Positions 48,425-58,395 of a stretch of DNA of 64,000 nucleotides are shown here, one piece after another. The notes beneath the pieces are model-generated. The model did not search any database. It saw only the letters and a program-made list of their open reading frames with translations, and was not told the DNA's origin. Position 1 is the stretch's first letter, and every line of letters begins with the position of its first letter. The DNA lies in the NCBI RefSeq assembly GCF_000429485.1, contig NZ_KE386907.1, forward strand, positions 381,096-445,095. The letters are read 5' to 3'. The translations under genes and the position numbers were made by a program. The stretch is from Aliagarivorans marinus DSM 23064. Its GTDB lineage: Bacteria; Pseudomonadota; Gammaproteobacteria; Enterobacterales; Celerinatantimonadaceae.

Positions 48425-49681
48425 TTAGGGCAGCAGCTGATCGATGGTTAGACGTATGGGTGTTGCCTCGCCTTGTGCCACAGGATCACTGGTTCCTTCC
48501 CAGTCGCCGCTGGTAGTTTGCACATTATCATCATAGGACAAGCGGGCGGTGATGAAGAAATCGCCCTGCTGGGATAACTTCAGGCCTTCCATCATACTGT
48601 CGCTATCAGAGAGCGTTACTGTAACAGGAAATACTGGCGCTGCAACCTTGCGCGCAGCGATTGGCATCGGTGGGCCATTGACGGCTTTTGCGTAAACGAA
48701 CAAGAAGCTACTCGATGGCACACTCAAGCCCTGATCAACATCCACAGTGATGGTATAGCTAGGCCCCGCGCTGGCCACAGGTGCCGCCGCCACTTGCGCT
48801 TGCTCGCTGGCACCTTGCCCACTCGCACCAAGTTGAGCTTGGGCAAACTCGATGCTTTGTTGCAGCACCTCCGCGCGTGGAGAACCGGGCTCGAGCAGGC
48901 CGAGCATTTGCTCCCAGCGGCCGATAGCACTGGCGTAGTCTTGTTGCTCAAGAGCCAAGAACGCGTACATCGACCACAACTCCAAGCTCTGTGTATTCTC
49001 GCGTAGCGCTAGCACTAACATGCGTTCGGCCCTAGCACGGTCGTTTGGGTCACCGCTAAACAGCAGCGATTGCGCGTAAACAGCAATGATACTGGGGTCA
49101 TTTGGCTGCAGGCGATGCGCCTTCTCACTGGCGTCAGTCATAATGTCCAGGCGATTAAGCGCTTGGCCGACTTTTGCCAGAATAAACCAGCCGCGGGGAT
49201 CATCGCCCTCTGCTTGCAGCTTGCTGCGTAAGGCCAGTGCAAAGTCTTGCAGTTCTTGATCGCTGACCTCACTTTGGCCGCCGAGTATGCGCTCACTCAA
49301 CTCTGGCAGGCGCTGCTGCACTGCTTGCCAATGTGTGACCTGCTCTTTTGCGCCCAGATAAAAATACAAGCCAACACTTGCCACAACCAAAAACGCTAAA
49401 CCAGGCACAAGCTGCCACACATTCACGTTGCGGTGTGCAGATTCAGGCTCGTCAACAACATCATCGAGCAGGTTATATTGCAGCTCGCTGACCAACTGCT
49501 GGCTGTCATCGGCTAGCCCCTGGTCATCTTCCTTACTCAGCTCATCTAAACGATTTTTGTAAAGGGACTGGTTTAGCTTGGTTTGGGAAATACCTTTTTC
49601 TTGTCGCTTGAACAGCGGTAGTAGCAATACCAGACCTGACAGCACCAGCAATGCTATAGAGACTATCCAAAAAACCATCAT
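48425..49681 (-). CDS. ccmI: Cytochrome c maturation protein CcmI
   Basis: CcmI binds apocytochrome c and presents it to the haem lyase. The 418-residue product has two N-terminal membrane helices (about 2-24 and 95-112) around a cytosolic loop. After these come TPR-like helical repeats (about 145-290; LRSKLQAEGDDPRGWFILAK, AHRLQPNDPSIIAVYAQSLL). A C-terminal domain of beta character follows (SYTITVDVDQGLSV). It overlaps ccmH by 4 bp (ATGA). Confidence 0.93.
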   Translation of the reverse strand: MMVFWIVSIALLVLSGLVLLLPLFKRQEKGISQTKLNQSLYKNRLDELSKEDDQGLADDSQQLVSELQYNLLDDVVDEPESAHRNVNVWQLVPGLAFLVVASVGLYFYLGAKEQVTHWQAVQQRLPELSERILGGQSEVSDQELQDFALALRSKLQAEGDDPRGWFILAKVGQALNRLDIMTDASEKAHRLQPNDPSIIAVYAQSLLFSGDPNDRARAERMLVLALRENTQSLELWSMYAFLALEQQDYASAIGRWEQMLGLLEPGSPRAEVLQQSIEFAQAQLGASGQGASEQAQVAAAPVASAGPSYTITVDVDQGLSVPSSSFLFVYAKAVNGPPMPIAARKVAAPVFPVTVTLSDSDSMMEGLKLSQQGDFFITARLSYDDNVQTTSGDWEGTSDPVAQGEATPIRLTIDQLLP

Positions 49682-50136
49682 TGTTTGTCTCGCTCCGTTT
49701 GTTCAATCAACTTGGCAAGTCTTTCGCGCTCACCCTCTTCGACTAGTGGCTCTTTCTCGCTTGAGTTTCGATTTCGTCCCAGCAAGTACACCCCACCAAA
49801 CACTATTACTAGCAAGGGAGATAGCCACAATATCAGCACCGCAGGCGTTAGCGGCGGATCGTAGCGCACGAAGTTGCCATAGCGGTCGACCATGTAGTCG
49901 AGCACCTGTTGCTTATCGTTGCCTTGCTTGACCAGTTGGTAGGTCTTTTCGCGCAAGTCTTGGGCGAGCCCGGCATTGGAGTCAGCAATATTATTGTTCT
50001 GACACTTCGGGCAACGCAGCTCTTGAGTAAGTTCGCGAAACAGCGCTTCCTGCTGCTCGCTGTCAAACTCGTACACGTCGATGGCAGCGAACGCTGCAGA
50101 GCTGATTAGCCCAAGTAATAAGACGAGAACCCGCAT
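49678..50136 (-). CDS. ccmH: Cytochrome c maturation protein CcmH
   Basis: CcmH is a membrane-anchored thiol protein that handles apocytochrome c cysteines. The 152 residues contain a signal peptide (about 1-18), the RCPKCQ motif (C42, C45) and a membrane helix (about 105-125). It overlaps ccmI by 4 bp and follows ccmG by 2 bp. Confidence 0.95.
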   Translation of the reverse strand: MRVLVLLLGLISSAAFAAIDVYEFDSEQQEALFRELTQELRCPKCQNNNIADSNAGLAQDLREKTYQLVKQGNDKQQVLDYMVDRYGNFVRYDPPLTPAVLILWLSPLLVIVFGGVYLLGRNRNSSEKEPLVEEGERERLAKLIEQTERDKQ

Positions 50137-50138
50137 AG

Positions 50139-50669
50139 CTACTCCATTGCACTAAAAATTGGCGCTAACTCCTGCTGCCAGTTTCGGGCATTAACATCCC
50201 CGACATGGCGGTAGCGGATGATTCCCTGGCTATCGATAAGGTAGGTTTCCGGTGCACCATATACGCCAAGATCGAGTGCCAGCAGCCCTTTTTCATCATA
50301 GAGATTAATGGCATAAGGGTTACCCAGCTGCGCCAGCCAGTTAATCGCTTTTCCTCGATCATCCTTGTAGTTCAGGCCGATGATCTTCACACCCTGCTCA
50401 GCCAAGGTGTTTAGGAACTCATGCTCAGCCCGGCAGGTCGGGCACCAGGTCGCCCATACGTTCAGCAATAGCGGCTCACCCTCAAAGATATTGCTGTGAT
50501 GCTGCTTGTCCAGCTCATAAATATCCTGAAGCTCAAACTGCGGCACCGGTTTACCCACCAATACCGACTCCAACTCAGTAGGATCGGAGTAGAGCCCACG
50601 GAACAAGAACACCGATACCGCTAAAAACACCACCAAGGGTAGGAAAAAGTAAAGCAGACGCTTATTCAT
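50139..50669 (-). CDS. ccmG: Thiol:disulfide oxidoreductase CcmG (DsbE)
   Basis: CcmG reduces disulfides of apocytochrome c or CcmH in the periplasm. The 176-residue protein has an N-terminal anchor (about 5-25) and a thioredoxin fold with VWATWCPTCRAEH (C76, C79). YGAPETYLIDSQGIIRYRHVG with the cis-proline region is typical. It overlaps ccmF by 4 bp. Confidence 0.96.
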   Translation of the reverse strand: MNKRLLYFFLPLVVFLAVSVFLFRGLYSDPTELESVLVGKPVPQFELQDIYELDKQHHSNIFEGEPLLLNVWATWCPTCRAEHEFLNTLAEQGVKIIGLNYKDDRGKAINWLAQLGNPYAINLYDEKGLLALDLGVYGAPETYLIDSQGIIRYRHVGDVNARNWQQELAPIFSAME

Positions 50670-52675
50670 ACCTGAGACTCCTCTAAACGAGTGTTCTCTT
50701 TTTTACCACTGGTTTGTTCATCAACCTTGCTTTGCACGCTGGTTCGCTTAAACCGGTAACGTTTATCGGCTAAAGCAAAGCCACCACCTATCGCCATAAA
50801 GATAGACCCCAACCAAATCCAACGGACAAACGGTTTGTAGTAGATGCGCACAGCCCAGGCTCCGCCGGGTAACTGCTCGCCTAAGGCTGCATACAAGTCT
50901 CGCCAAAGCCCGGCGTCAATCGCCGCTTCGGTCATCATGCTGCGCTGAACCGTGTAAAAACGCTTCTCCGCCTCTAGCGTGGCAACCGGCTGCCCCTTGC
51001 GCTGAACATCGATAATGCCCACATGGCCTTGATAGTTGGCGCCCTGAAGCTGGCTAACCTCACGGAAGGTGAACTGATAGCTGGCGAAGTCCACTTTATC
51101 GCCCGGTAGCATTCGTAGATCGCGCTCAATGCTGTAATGGCTGGTCATCGCCACACCGATGATAGTGACGGCTAAACCAATGTGCCCCCAGACCATCGCC
51201 CAATGCGAGCGGCCCAGTTTGGTCACCCCCTGCCAGAAGGTATGACGGTGAGTAGCACGCAGCCACACCTCGAGTGCGCTGCACACAATCACCCAAAACG
51301 CTAACACCAAGCCCATATAAGCCAACCAGTAGAACTCTGGCGCGAATACCACCATCAGTAACAGCGGCACCAATACACTGACAGCAAAGGCGACGGCTAG
51401 TTGCTTGCGCAAGGGGCCAAACTGTTGCTTCTTCCAACGTACCAGTGGGCCAATGCCCAATGCCAAGGCAAACGGTACAATCATCCAGGAAAACATACGG
51501 TTGAAGAACGCCGCGCCGATGGAGATACTGCCCATACCCAACTCTTTGTGAACCAACGGCAGCAAGGTGCCTAGCAGCACGACAACCAAAGCCGCTACCA
51601 GTAGGATATTGTTCACCAACAGCAGTGTCTCGCGAGAGAACAGCTCATAACTGCCCCGGCTTTTTACCTGTGAGGCTCGCACAGCAAACAGCGTTAACGA
51701 ACCACCAATAACCGCCAGTAAGAAGCCCAGAATAAACAACCCTCGCTCTGGGTCGGAAGCAAAGGCATGCACCGACACCAACACGCCCGAGCGCACCAAG
51801 AAGGTACCCAGCAAACTTAACGAGAATGCAGAGATGGCCAGCAGTACAGTCCATGCCTTAAACACGCCGCGTTTCTCGGTGACTGCCAGTGAATGCAGTA
51901 AGGCAGTACCGACCAGCCACGGCATAAACGAGGCATTCTCAACCGGATCCCAAAACCACCAACCGCCCCAACCGAGTTCGTAATAGGCCCACCATGAGCC
52001 CAGCGCGATACCTAAAGTCAGGAACACCCACGCGGCCATCGTCCAGGGACGGGACCAGCGCGCCCAAGTCGAGTCCAGCCGCCCCGCCAGCAGCGCAGCG
52101 ATGGCAAACGCAAAGGCAACCGAGAAGCCCACATAACCCATGTACAAAAGCGGCGGGTGAATGATCAGACCAATATCTTGCAGCAGCGGGTTCAAGTCCT
52201 GCCCATCGATGGGGAAGAACGGCAAGGTCCGCTCGAAGGGATTGGAAGTGAAAAGAATAAAGGCGTAGAAACCGACACATATCATGCCCATTACCGCCAG
52301 CACCCGCGCAACCGCCTCTATCGGCAACCCGCGACTTAATAGCGCCACAGCAGCGCCCCAGCCCGCCAAGATCGCTGCCCACAGCAGCAATGAGCCTTCA
52401 TGGGCGCCCCACACCGCCGACAGGCGGAAATACCATGGGAGTTGGCTATTCGAGTTATTGGCCACATAGGCCACCGAGAAATCGTTGGCTAAGAAGGCAT
52501 TGCAAAGCACGATTAGTGAAAACAGCACTAACAGGAACTGCAGCAGCGCCAGTGGCCGAGCCAGATTCATCATACCGAGCCGATTCGCCGAGGCCCCCCA
52601 TAGCGGGTAGACGCTCTGAAGAATCGCCACCGCCAGCGCTACAATTAGCGCAAAGTGTCCTAACTCTGGAATCAT
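50666..52675 (-). CDS. ccmF: Cytochrome c haem lyase subunit CcmF
   Basis: CcmF is the large polytopic haem lyase subunit. The 669-residue protein has about 14 hydrophobic segments and the tryptophan-rich motif GWGGWWFWDPVENASFMPWL (WWD domain). The periplasmic region contains VFKAWTVLLAISAFSLSL. It lies 9 bp after ccmE. Confidence 0.97.
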   Translation of the reverse strand: MIPELGHFALIVALAVAILQSVYPLWGASANRLGMMNLARPLALLQFLLVLFSLIVLCNAFLANDFSVAYVANNSNSQLPWYFRLSAVWGAHEGSLLLWAAILAGWGAAVALLSRGLPIEAVARVLAVMGMICVGFYAFILFTSNPFERTLPFFPIDGQDLNPLLQDIGLIIHPPLLYMGYVGFSVAFAFAIAALLAGRLDSTWARWSRPWTMAAWVFLTLGIALGSWWAYYELGWGGWWFWDPVENASFMPWLVGTALLHSLAVTEKRGVFKAWTVLLAISAFSLSLLGTFLVRSGVLVSVHAFASDPERGLFILGFLLAVIGGSLTLFAVRASQVKSRGSYELFSRETLLLVNNILLVAALVVVLLGTLLPLVHKELGMGSISIGAAFFNRMFSWMIVPFALALGIGPLVRWKKQQFGPLRKQLAVAFAVSVLVPLLLMVVFAPEFYWLAYMGLVLAFWVIVCSALEVWLRATHRHTFWQGVTKLGRSHWAMVWGHIGLAVTIIGVAMTSHYSIERDLRMLPGDKVDFASYQFTFREVSQLQGANYQGHVGIIDVQRKGQPVATLEAEKRFYTVQRSMMTEAAIDAGLWRDLYAALGEQLPGGAWAVRIYYKPFVRWIWLGSIFMAIGGGFALADKRYRFKRTSVQSKVDEQTSGKKENTRLEESQV

Positions 52676-52684
52676 AAGAAGCCT

Positions 52685-53179
52685 CTACTGCGCGGAGCCG
52701 TGCAACTGTTGCTCGGTATATTCGGGTTTGAAATGTTCCATGCCCTTGAGCGACTGCGCGACCTCTGGTGGCATGTACTCCTCGTCGTGCTTCGCCAACA
52801 CTTCATGGGCTTGGATACGGTTGGCTGCAACTAGCTCCCCAGTTGCGACAATCCCCTGCCCTTCACGGAACAGATCGGGAAGGATCCCCTCATAGGCGAC
52901 GGTGACCATACCGCCCCCGGCGTCGATTAAGTCGAAACTCACCTCTAGGCTGGTCTGCGAGCGGGCCACCGAACCAGGCAACACCAAACCGCCAATGCGC
53001 AGACGCTGGCCAACTTCCGGTTTTACCTTCTCAGGCCCTTTACCCTGAACCAGTTCGGTGGGGGTGTAGAACAAATCGATATTTTGTTGCAATGCATATA
53101 GCAGCAAACCTGTGGCAAAGCCCAAACCGACAACAATAGATACTACAACCAACAAACGCTGTTTTCTTCTAGGGTTCAT
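52685..53179 (-). CDS. ccmE: Periplasmic haem chaperone CcmE
   Basis: CcmE carries haem bound covalently to a histidine. The 164 residues have an N-terminal anchor (about 8-30), a beta-barrel domain, and the haem site [12 protein letters not shown] with His at about 131 and Tyr at about 135. It overlaps ccmD by 4 bp. Confidence 0.97.
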   Translation of the reverse strand: MNPRRKQRLLVVVSIVVGLGFATGLLLYALQQNIDLFYTPTELVQGKGPEKVKPEVGQRLRIGGLVLPGSVARSQTSLEVSFDLIDAGGGMVTVAYEGILPDLFREGQGIVATGELVAANRIQAHEVLAKHDEEYMPPEVAQSLKGMEHFKPEYTEQQLHGSAQ

Positions 53180-53382
53180 AGCCGTTCTTTAACCTCTCTC
53201 GCCGCTAACATCCTGTCTTGTTTTGCTTTTAGCTGGGTAATACTGCGGGTAAGCGCCTGGCGTTTGAAAATGCTGTCGACTACAACCGCTCCCAACGTCA
53301 GTAAGGTGCAACCAAATGACAACCAAACGTAAAAGCCATAACCGCCCATCGCCACAAAATCTGAAAAACTGTCAAACTGCAT
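53176..53382 (-). CDS. ccmD: Haem exporter protein CcmD
   Basis: CcmD is a small membrane protein that releases holo-CcmE from the CcmABC complex. The 68 residues have one membrane helix (about 18-40) after [16 protein letters not shown], typical of the family, and a basic cytosolic tail. It lies 1 bp after ccmC. Confidence 0.93.
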   Translation of the reverse strand: MQFDSFSDFVAMGGYGFYVWLSFGCTLLTLGAVVVDSIFKRQALTRSITQLKAKQDRMLAAREVKERL

Positions 53383-53383
53383 C

Positions 53384-54130
53384 TCAGGCCTCTCCCGTGC
53401 CTAACAATAACTGCCTAACCCAAGGCCGCCGCTGCTCGCGTTTGAGCAGCTCGGTACGAAAACGAACCAGGCTTAGAGCGCCCAAGAACGCGCCGAAGCC
53501 AACGATGTTGAGTAGCAGAGGCCATAACATGGCGCTGTCGATCGACGGCTTAGCAAACTTGGTGATTGAGGCCCCTTGGTGCAGAGTGTTCCACCACTCC
53601 ACCGAATAATGAATAATCGGCAGGTTGATCACCCCGACCAAGCTAAGAATGCTGGCAGAGCGGCCCGCTAGGGCTTTGTCGTCAAAGGCGTTGTACAGCG
53701 CAATCACGCCTAGATATAAAAACAGCAAGATAAGCTCGGAGGTCAAACGGGCGTCCCACACCCACCAAGTGCCCCACATGGGTTTGCCCCACGCCGCGCC
53801 GGTAAGCAATGCAATAAAGGTAAAGCCGGCACCAATGGGGGCCACTGCAGCAACAAAGATTTCAGACTGTTTGATCTGCCACACCAGCGCGATAAAGCCG
53901 GCAATGGCCATGGTCAGATAGGCCCCCATGGAGAGAATGGCCGCTGGCACGTGCACATAGATAATCCGGAAACTGTCGCCCTGCTGATAGTCAGAAGGCG
54001 CGAACAACAATCCCCAAACCGTGCCAACACTCAAACACAGCACCGCCAGTGCGGTAAACCATGGCACAAAGGCGCCAGCTAAACGAAAGCTCGCTTCGGG
54101 TTTTGCATAGGGGTGCAACCATTTCCACAT
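53384..54130 (-). CDS. ccmC: Haem exporter protein CcmC
   Basis: CcmC loads haem onto CcmE. The 248-residue product has six membrane helices and the WWD motif WGTWWVWDARLTSELILL, with conserved histidines in VHVPAAILSM and IIHYSVEWW. It lies 43 bp after ccmB. Confidence 0.97.
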   Translation of the reverse strand: MWKWLHPYAKPEASFRLAGAFVPWFTALAVLCLSVGTVWGLLFAPSDYQQGDSFRIIYVHVPAAILSMGAYLTMAIAGFIALVWQIKQSEIFVAAVAPIGAGFTFIALLTGAAWGKPMWGTWWVWDARLTSELILLFLYLGVIALYNAFDDKALAGRSASILSLVGVINLPIIHYSVEWWNTLHQGASITKFAKPSIDSAMLWPLLLNIVGFGAFLGALSLVRFRTELLKREQRRPWVRQLLLGTGEA

Positions 54131-54173
54131 AATATCGCCTACTTCAGAAATCCGTTATCAAAGGCCCAGCGCC

Positions 54174-54839
54174 CTAACTCATGCTCACCCGCAACGCACT
54201 GGCTGTTGCAAAAGGAGCGAAACAAAGCGTTAACATTGCAATGGCTCCCATAATCGCTAAATGCCCTGCATAGGGCAAGCCAAACGAGGCCGCCTCGATG
54301 GCAGATGTTGCAAAAATGAGAACCGGTATGAACAACGGTAAGACTAATAAACTCAATAGAACCCCTCCACGTCGCAGCCCTACTGTAAGTGCTACGCCAA
54401 CGCCTCCAATAAGGCTCAACACCGGCGTGCCAATCAACAAGGTGAGGAAGGTAGCTTTGAAGATGGGCATACTCAGGCCGAGTAACACAGCAAACAGCGG
54501 TGATAGCAGTAGCAGTGGTAAGGCAGTAAGCAGCCAATGAGCCACGATCTTGGCCAAACTGAGCGCGGCAAGCGGGTGCCCTGATAGAAGCAACTGCTCT
54601 AGCGAGCCATCCAGGTAATCATCTCGGAACAAACGTTCTAGCGATAGCAGTGAGGAGAGTAACGCGGCGACCCACAGCACACCGGGTGCAACGCGGGCCA
54701 GTAGCTCCGGCTCTGGGCCGAGCGCCAGCGGAAACAAGGTGATAACAATCAGCAAAAACCACAGCGGGTTGAGAATGTCCGACTTGCGGCGCATCGCAAT
54801 CAGCAGCTCGCGCTTAATAACGTTTAATACTGCTCTCAC
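54174..54839 (-). CDS. ccmB: Haem exporter permease CcmB
   Basis: The membrane subunit of the CcmAB ABC complex, which powers release of holo-CcmE. The 221-residue protein has six hydrophobic segments and FRDDYLDGSLEQLLLSGHPL, typical of CcmB. It overlaps ccmA by 4 bp. Confidence 0.95.
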   Translation of the reverse strand: MRAVLNVIKRELLIAMRRKSDILNPLWFLLIVITLFPLALGPEPELLARVAPGVLWVAALLSSLLSLERLFRDDYLDGSLEQLLLSGHPLAALSLAKIVAHWLLTALPLLLLSPLFAVLLGLSMPIFKATFLTLLIGTPVLSLIGGVGVALTVGLRRGGVLLSLLVLPLFIPVLIFATSAIEAASFGLPYAGHLAIMGAIAMLTLCFAPFATASALRVSMS

Positions 54840-55468
54840 ATCAGCCCCCGACTCGCGGACAGCTCAATCACCCGGTAGTGCTGCGCAGGCATTTGTAGGC
54901 TTTGGTGTGTGGTAAGGATGACCATCCCGCCCCGCTCACAATGCTGAAGGAGTATCTTCTCTAAGTAAGCAACGCCCTGCTTGTCGATGGCGGTAAACGG
55001 CTCGTCGAGGATCCATAGCAGGCGCTGATTCACCCACAAGCGTGCGAGTGCCACTCGCCGCTGCTGCCCCGCTGATAAATGCGCACAGGGCTCGTCCTCA
55101 AGACCTGCAAGTCCCACTCGCGCCAAGATCTCGAAATAATCTGGCTCGGGCGTCTCTATGCTATCCAAGCCTTTAAAAAACTGCAGGTTCTCCAGCGCGC
55201 TAAGTTCCGACTTGATACCCGCAAGATGGCCAAGATAGAGAAGTTGCTGATGGTAACGTTGGGGGAAGCGTTGAATAGACTCGCCTTGCCAGAGCACCTC
55301 TCCGGAGGCTGGCAACGACAAACCAGCCAACAAGCGTAGCAAGCTGGTTTTACCTGCTCCGTTGACACCGGCAATCTGAATAATCTGTCCTTGCTGGATG
55401 CTAAAATTTAGCCCTGAAAACAACTCATGTTGATCCCGGGTGCAAGCCAGCTCCTTCGCATGTAACAT
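54836..55468 (-). CDS. ccmA: Haem exporter ATP-binding protein CcmA
   Basis: The ABC ATPase of CcmAB. The 210 residues contain Walker A GVNGAGKTS, signature LSAGQQRRVALARLW and Walker B LWILDEPFTAID. It heads the nine-gene ccm operon. Confidence 0.96.
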   Translation of the reverse strand: MLHAKELACTRDQHELFSGLNFSIQQGQIIQIAGVNGAGKTSLLRLLAGLSLPASGEVLWQGESIQRFPQRYHQQLLYLGHLAGIKSELSALENLQFFKGLDSIETPEPDYFEILARVGLAGLEDEPCAHLSAGQQRRVALARLWVNQRLLWILDEPFTAIDKQGVAYLEKILLQHCERGGMVILTTHQSLQMPAQHYRVIELSASRGLM

Positions 55469-55606
55469 TGGCTAAGCAATTGAATTCCTTTAAACCAAGA
55501 TGTTAACACAGTGCAACAAAAATTAGCATCACCGACCTCACAGTGGCGCTCGAACGTTGCTTTTTTGTACTAACCTACGTTTTCTAAAAGAATCAGGCAA
55601 AAAACA

Positions 55607-55627
55607 AAGGGAAGCCATGCTTCCCTT
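55607..55627 (-). terminator. Intrinsic terminator after the DUF2802 gene
   Basis: A perfect 9-bp stem (AAGGGAAGC with its complement, 3-base loop) followed on the minus strand by TGTTTTTTG. It separates the chemotaxis operon from the ccm operon. Confidence 0.85.
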
Positions 55628-55656
55628 GTCTATTGGTTCAGCGCCTTAAGCGTTGC

Positions 55657-56085
55657 CTAAGCGGAACCTTTGAGTTTTTGTTGTAGGTTAAGCAGCAGCT
55701 CGGCTTCTGCTTTGGGGATCTCGCACTCTCGCATAACCTCAGTGACATCAGCGCCTAACTCCACCATCTTCATGGCACGATTATAGAGTTTTGAGTCTGT
55801 GTCTTGAGCCATGCTTTGAAGCTGCCCTTGTTTACGTTCGGTTTCTTCAAGTGCCTCACGCTGTCTAGCCAGTTCACCGGTAAACGCACTGTTTGCCGCA
55901 TGTAACTCGGATAGCTGCTTCTCGGTCGCGACTTGCTTAGATAACAGCTCCTTTGCTAAACGCTCTAGAGACTTAACCTTACGCTGAGCTTCTTCAAGTT
56001 TCGCGTGTAGACGTTTTGCTAGCCAAGCAAACACCAAAATACAACAAGGTAACAACACCAGCAGGCTAATCAAAATGCCATTCAT
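55657..56085 (-). CDS. DUF2802 protein
   Basis: A 142-residue protein with an N-terminal membrane helix (about 3-24), a coiled coil (about 28-95) and a C-terminal helical domain (KMVELGADVTEVMRECEIPKAEAELL) with the look of a winged-helix-like DUF2802 domain. It is regularly found beside cheW in polar flagellar clusters. It follows cheW by 2 bp. Function is not established. Confidence 0.88.
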   Translation of the reverse strand: MNGILISLLVLLPCCILVFAWLAKRLHAKLEEAQRKVKSLERLAKELLSKQVATEKQLSELHAANSAFTGELARQREALEETERKQGQLQSMAQDTDSKLYNRAMKMVELGADVTEVMRECEIPKAEAELLLNLQQKLKGSA

Positions 56086-56087
56086 AA

Positions 56088-56576
56088 TTACAACGCGCTT
56101 ATTTCATCCCACTCTTCATCTGAGAGCAGCTTGTTTAAATCAACCAAAATCAGTAACTGGCCATCACGATTACTCACGCCTTGGATAAACTTCGCGCTTT
56201 CTTCTGTGCCAACGTTTGGCGCAACATCAATCTCTGAGGAGCGGAGGTAAACCACCTCAGCAACGCTGTCTACGAGGATACCAATCACCTGGGACTCAGC
56301 TTCGATGATAACAATCCGAGAGTTCTCGGTGATCTCCGACGAGTGCAAGCCAAAACGTGAACGGGTATCAATCACCGTCACGACATTGCCACGCAAGTTG
56401 ATAATACCTAACACGTAGCTAGGGGCGCCGGGAACCGGGGCAATTTCGGTATAGCGAAGGACTTCTTGCACCTGCATCACATTGATGCCGTAGGTCTCGT
56501 TTTCTAACTGAAACGTTACCCACTGGAGCACTTCATCCTCTGCGACGTTTTCGGCAATGTTGCGTTGCTCGCTCAT
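56088..56576 (-). CDS. cheW: Chemotaxis coupling protein CheW
   Basis: CheW bridges chemoreceptors and CheA. The 162-residue product is one CheW domain: ENETYGINVMQVQEVLRYTE, GIINLRGNVVTVIDTR and GILVDSVAEVV. Its gene is downstream of parP with a 113-bp gap that contains a weak stem (56598-56619, AAGAGGC with its complement). Confidence 0.97.
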   Translation of the reverse strand: MSEQRNIAENVAEDEVLQWVTFQLENETYGINVMQVQEVLRYTEIAPVPGAPSYVLGIINLRGNVVTVIDTRSRFGLHSSEITENSRIVIIEAESQVIGILVDSVAEVVYLRSSEIDVAPNVGTEESAKFIQGVSNRDGQLLILVDLNKLLSDEEWDEISAL

Positions 56577-56689
56577 TTGCTCTTCCTTTTTTCGTTAAAG
56601 AGGCAGATCGCAGCCTCTTATCTCGTACTATTCACTAACTGTAAGATATACAGCGTTTTTTAACCAGCAAAAGCACGTCATTCACGTAA

Positions 56690-57613
56690 CTAATTGCCTT
56701 CGATGTTCACACCTTGCTCAAGCATCGCTTCGAGCTCGCTGACATGCAGCAGGGCACACATCCGCTTCTTCACCATGCCAGCAAGCCAAGGACGTTTTCC
56801 CGGCTCACTACGCCACTTTATATCGTCACGATTAAGCTTTTGCGTGCCGTGTAGTTTTTCACAGCTTAGCCCCCAAGCCGACTCACCTAACATGATCAGG
56901 TATTTGTAGTCGGTGTTGACCTCTTTACCAGGTAACACCCATTTAGCAGTGTCGACCGCCGACAATTTGCGCTCGCGCTCAATCATGATTCCTGCGAACC
57001 AAGCAGGCTTACCAAACAGCGGGCTGATCTCGGTCACTCGATGAATACCGCCTAGCTCCGTTAGAGGCACGCCAAATGTTACTCCGGCAGCTTCAAAAAA
57101 CAGTACTTGAAACTCTTCATCAACTTCGATGTTTTGCCAAGGATCTGGGGCTGGCGGCTGAGGCTCGGGTTCGACCTCTAAGGCCACGTCGACCGCTGGT
57201 TCAGCAACCTCTACTTCAATGCGTTGCTCTGGTATATCGACAGGCAGCACACTCGGCGTGGGATCTGCCAAAGGCTTGGGCTCTGCACGAGAGACCTCAG
57301 CAAGCAGGGGCGGTGTAGCTGCTGGCTCAACAGGCGCAGCTATGCGTTTCTCAGCCTCTGCTAACAACTGCTTTAAGGGCTTGCGCTGTTTGGGCGGGGG
57401 TTCAGGCTCACTGCCGGCTGGCGCAACAAACGGTGTATGCTTGGGCGGCTCTTCAGCCACGACCTGCTGCACGGCTTGCGCCGCAGCAGGAAGCTCAGTT
57501 TCAAGCGACTGTGCGGTCGCAGTTGCTTTATCAGGTTCAGGTGTAGGAGACTCGCTTAACAAGGAGTCGAAATAATCACCCAGCGCTTGCTCCATCAACT
57601 TATCGCTGTTCAT
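56690..57613 (-). CDS. parP: ParP, CheW-like chemotaxis array positioning protein
   Basis: In Vibrio, ParP links CheA in chemotaxis arrays to polar ParC. The 307-residue protein has a long Pro/Glu/Ala-rich N-terminal part (about 15-165) and a C-terminal CheW-like domain (about 170-300; VLFFEAAGVTFGVPLTELGG, and LGESAWGLSCEKLHGTQKL). Position between parC and cheW is the same as in Vibrio. It overlaps parC by 4 bp (ATGA). Confidence 0.9.
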   Translation of the reverse strand: MNSDKLMEQALGDYFDSLLSESPTPEPDKATATAQSLETELPAAAQAVQQVVAEEPPKHTPFVAPAGSEPEPPPKQRKPLKQLLAEAEKRIAAPVEPAATPPLLAEVSRAEPKPLADPTPSVLPVDIPEQRIEVEVAEPAVDVALEVEPEPQPPAPDPWQNIEVDEEFQVLFFEAAGVTFGVPLTELGGIHRVTEISPLFGKPAWFAGIMIERERKLSAVDTAKWVLPGKEVNTDYKYLIMLGESAWGLSCEKLHGTQKLNRDDIKWRSEPGKRPWLAGMVKKRMCALLHVSELEAMLEQGVNIEGN

Positions 57614-58395
57614 AAGCCACCCTGACGGTCCTGGATTCGCTGCAGATAGCTCAGCAAGGTCTCATAGGCAAATACCCCGCGACACTTTTTAATGTAGAGC
57701 GAGGGAGGCATGTGCTTGAGACTGGCATCGCGAAACTTGGTATCGATGGGGATCACCGAGTTCCAAACGTTATCGGGATAGCTTTCCTGTAACTGCTTTA
57801 GCGCGGCGAGTGAAGCTTTGGTGCGTTTGTCATACATAGTGGGCACTACGGTGTAGCGCAGCGGCGCAGGACAAGAGCGCTGCATAATCTGCAGGGTTTT
57901 CACCATGCGCTCCAAGCCTTTGATAGCCAAGAACTCCGTTTGAACCGGCACCAACACGCGTGAGCTAGCAGCCAGGGCATTCACCATCATGACGCCCAAC
58001 ACCGGCGGGCAATCAATGAGTGCGTAGTCATAGCGGTCTTCCAAGCGCTCAAGAATACGTTTGAGAATCAGACCCATGCCTTCGCGCTGCCCTAACACTT
58101 TGTCGAGGGTTGCCAGAGCCATACTCGCCGGGATCAGGTCCAAGCCGTCAAACTCGGTGTTCTGAATGCTGTGATTGATGGTGGCATCATCGAGTTCAGG
58201 CTGTTGATAGAGCTCGTATAGGGTGCCTTGCATGCTATCGACGTCAAAGCCGAGATAGCTGGTGAGAGAGGCGTGGGGATCAGTGTCAATCAATAACACC
58301 CGTTTACCTTGCTGGACTAACAGCCCCGCGAGAGAGATGACGGTTGTCGTCTTCCCTACCCCGCCTTTTTGGTTGGCAACAGTCCAAACCTTCAC
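57610..58395 (-). CDS. parC: ParC, ParA-like ATPase for polar chemotaxis arrays
   Basis: ParC places chemotaxis arrays at the flagellated pole. The 261-residue MinD/ParA-type ATPase has the deviant Walker A KGGVGKTT (about 10-17), LLIDTDPHASLTSYLGFD and DCPPVLGVMMVNAL. Location beside parP and cheB separates it from a plasmid or chromosome ParA. Confidence 0.92.
   Translation of the reverse strand: MKVWTVANQKGGVGKTTTVISLAGLLVQQGKRVLLIDTDPHASLTSYLGFDVDSMQGTLYELYQQPELDDATINHSIQNTEFDGLDLIPASMALATLDKVLGQREGMGLILKRILERLEDRYDYALIDCPPVLGVMMVNALAASSRVLVPVQTEFLAIKGLERMVKTLQIMQRSCPAPLRYTVVPTMYDKRTKASLAALKQLQESYPDNVWNSVIPIDTKFRDASLKHMPPSLYIKKCRGVFAYETLLSYLQRIQDRQGGL

Noticed and set aside
57610-58395. 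ParA-type gene as a sign of a plasmid or chromosome partition locus
   Set aside because: There is no parB or parS-like repeat, and the position between cheB and parP fits ParC.
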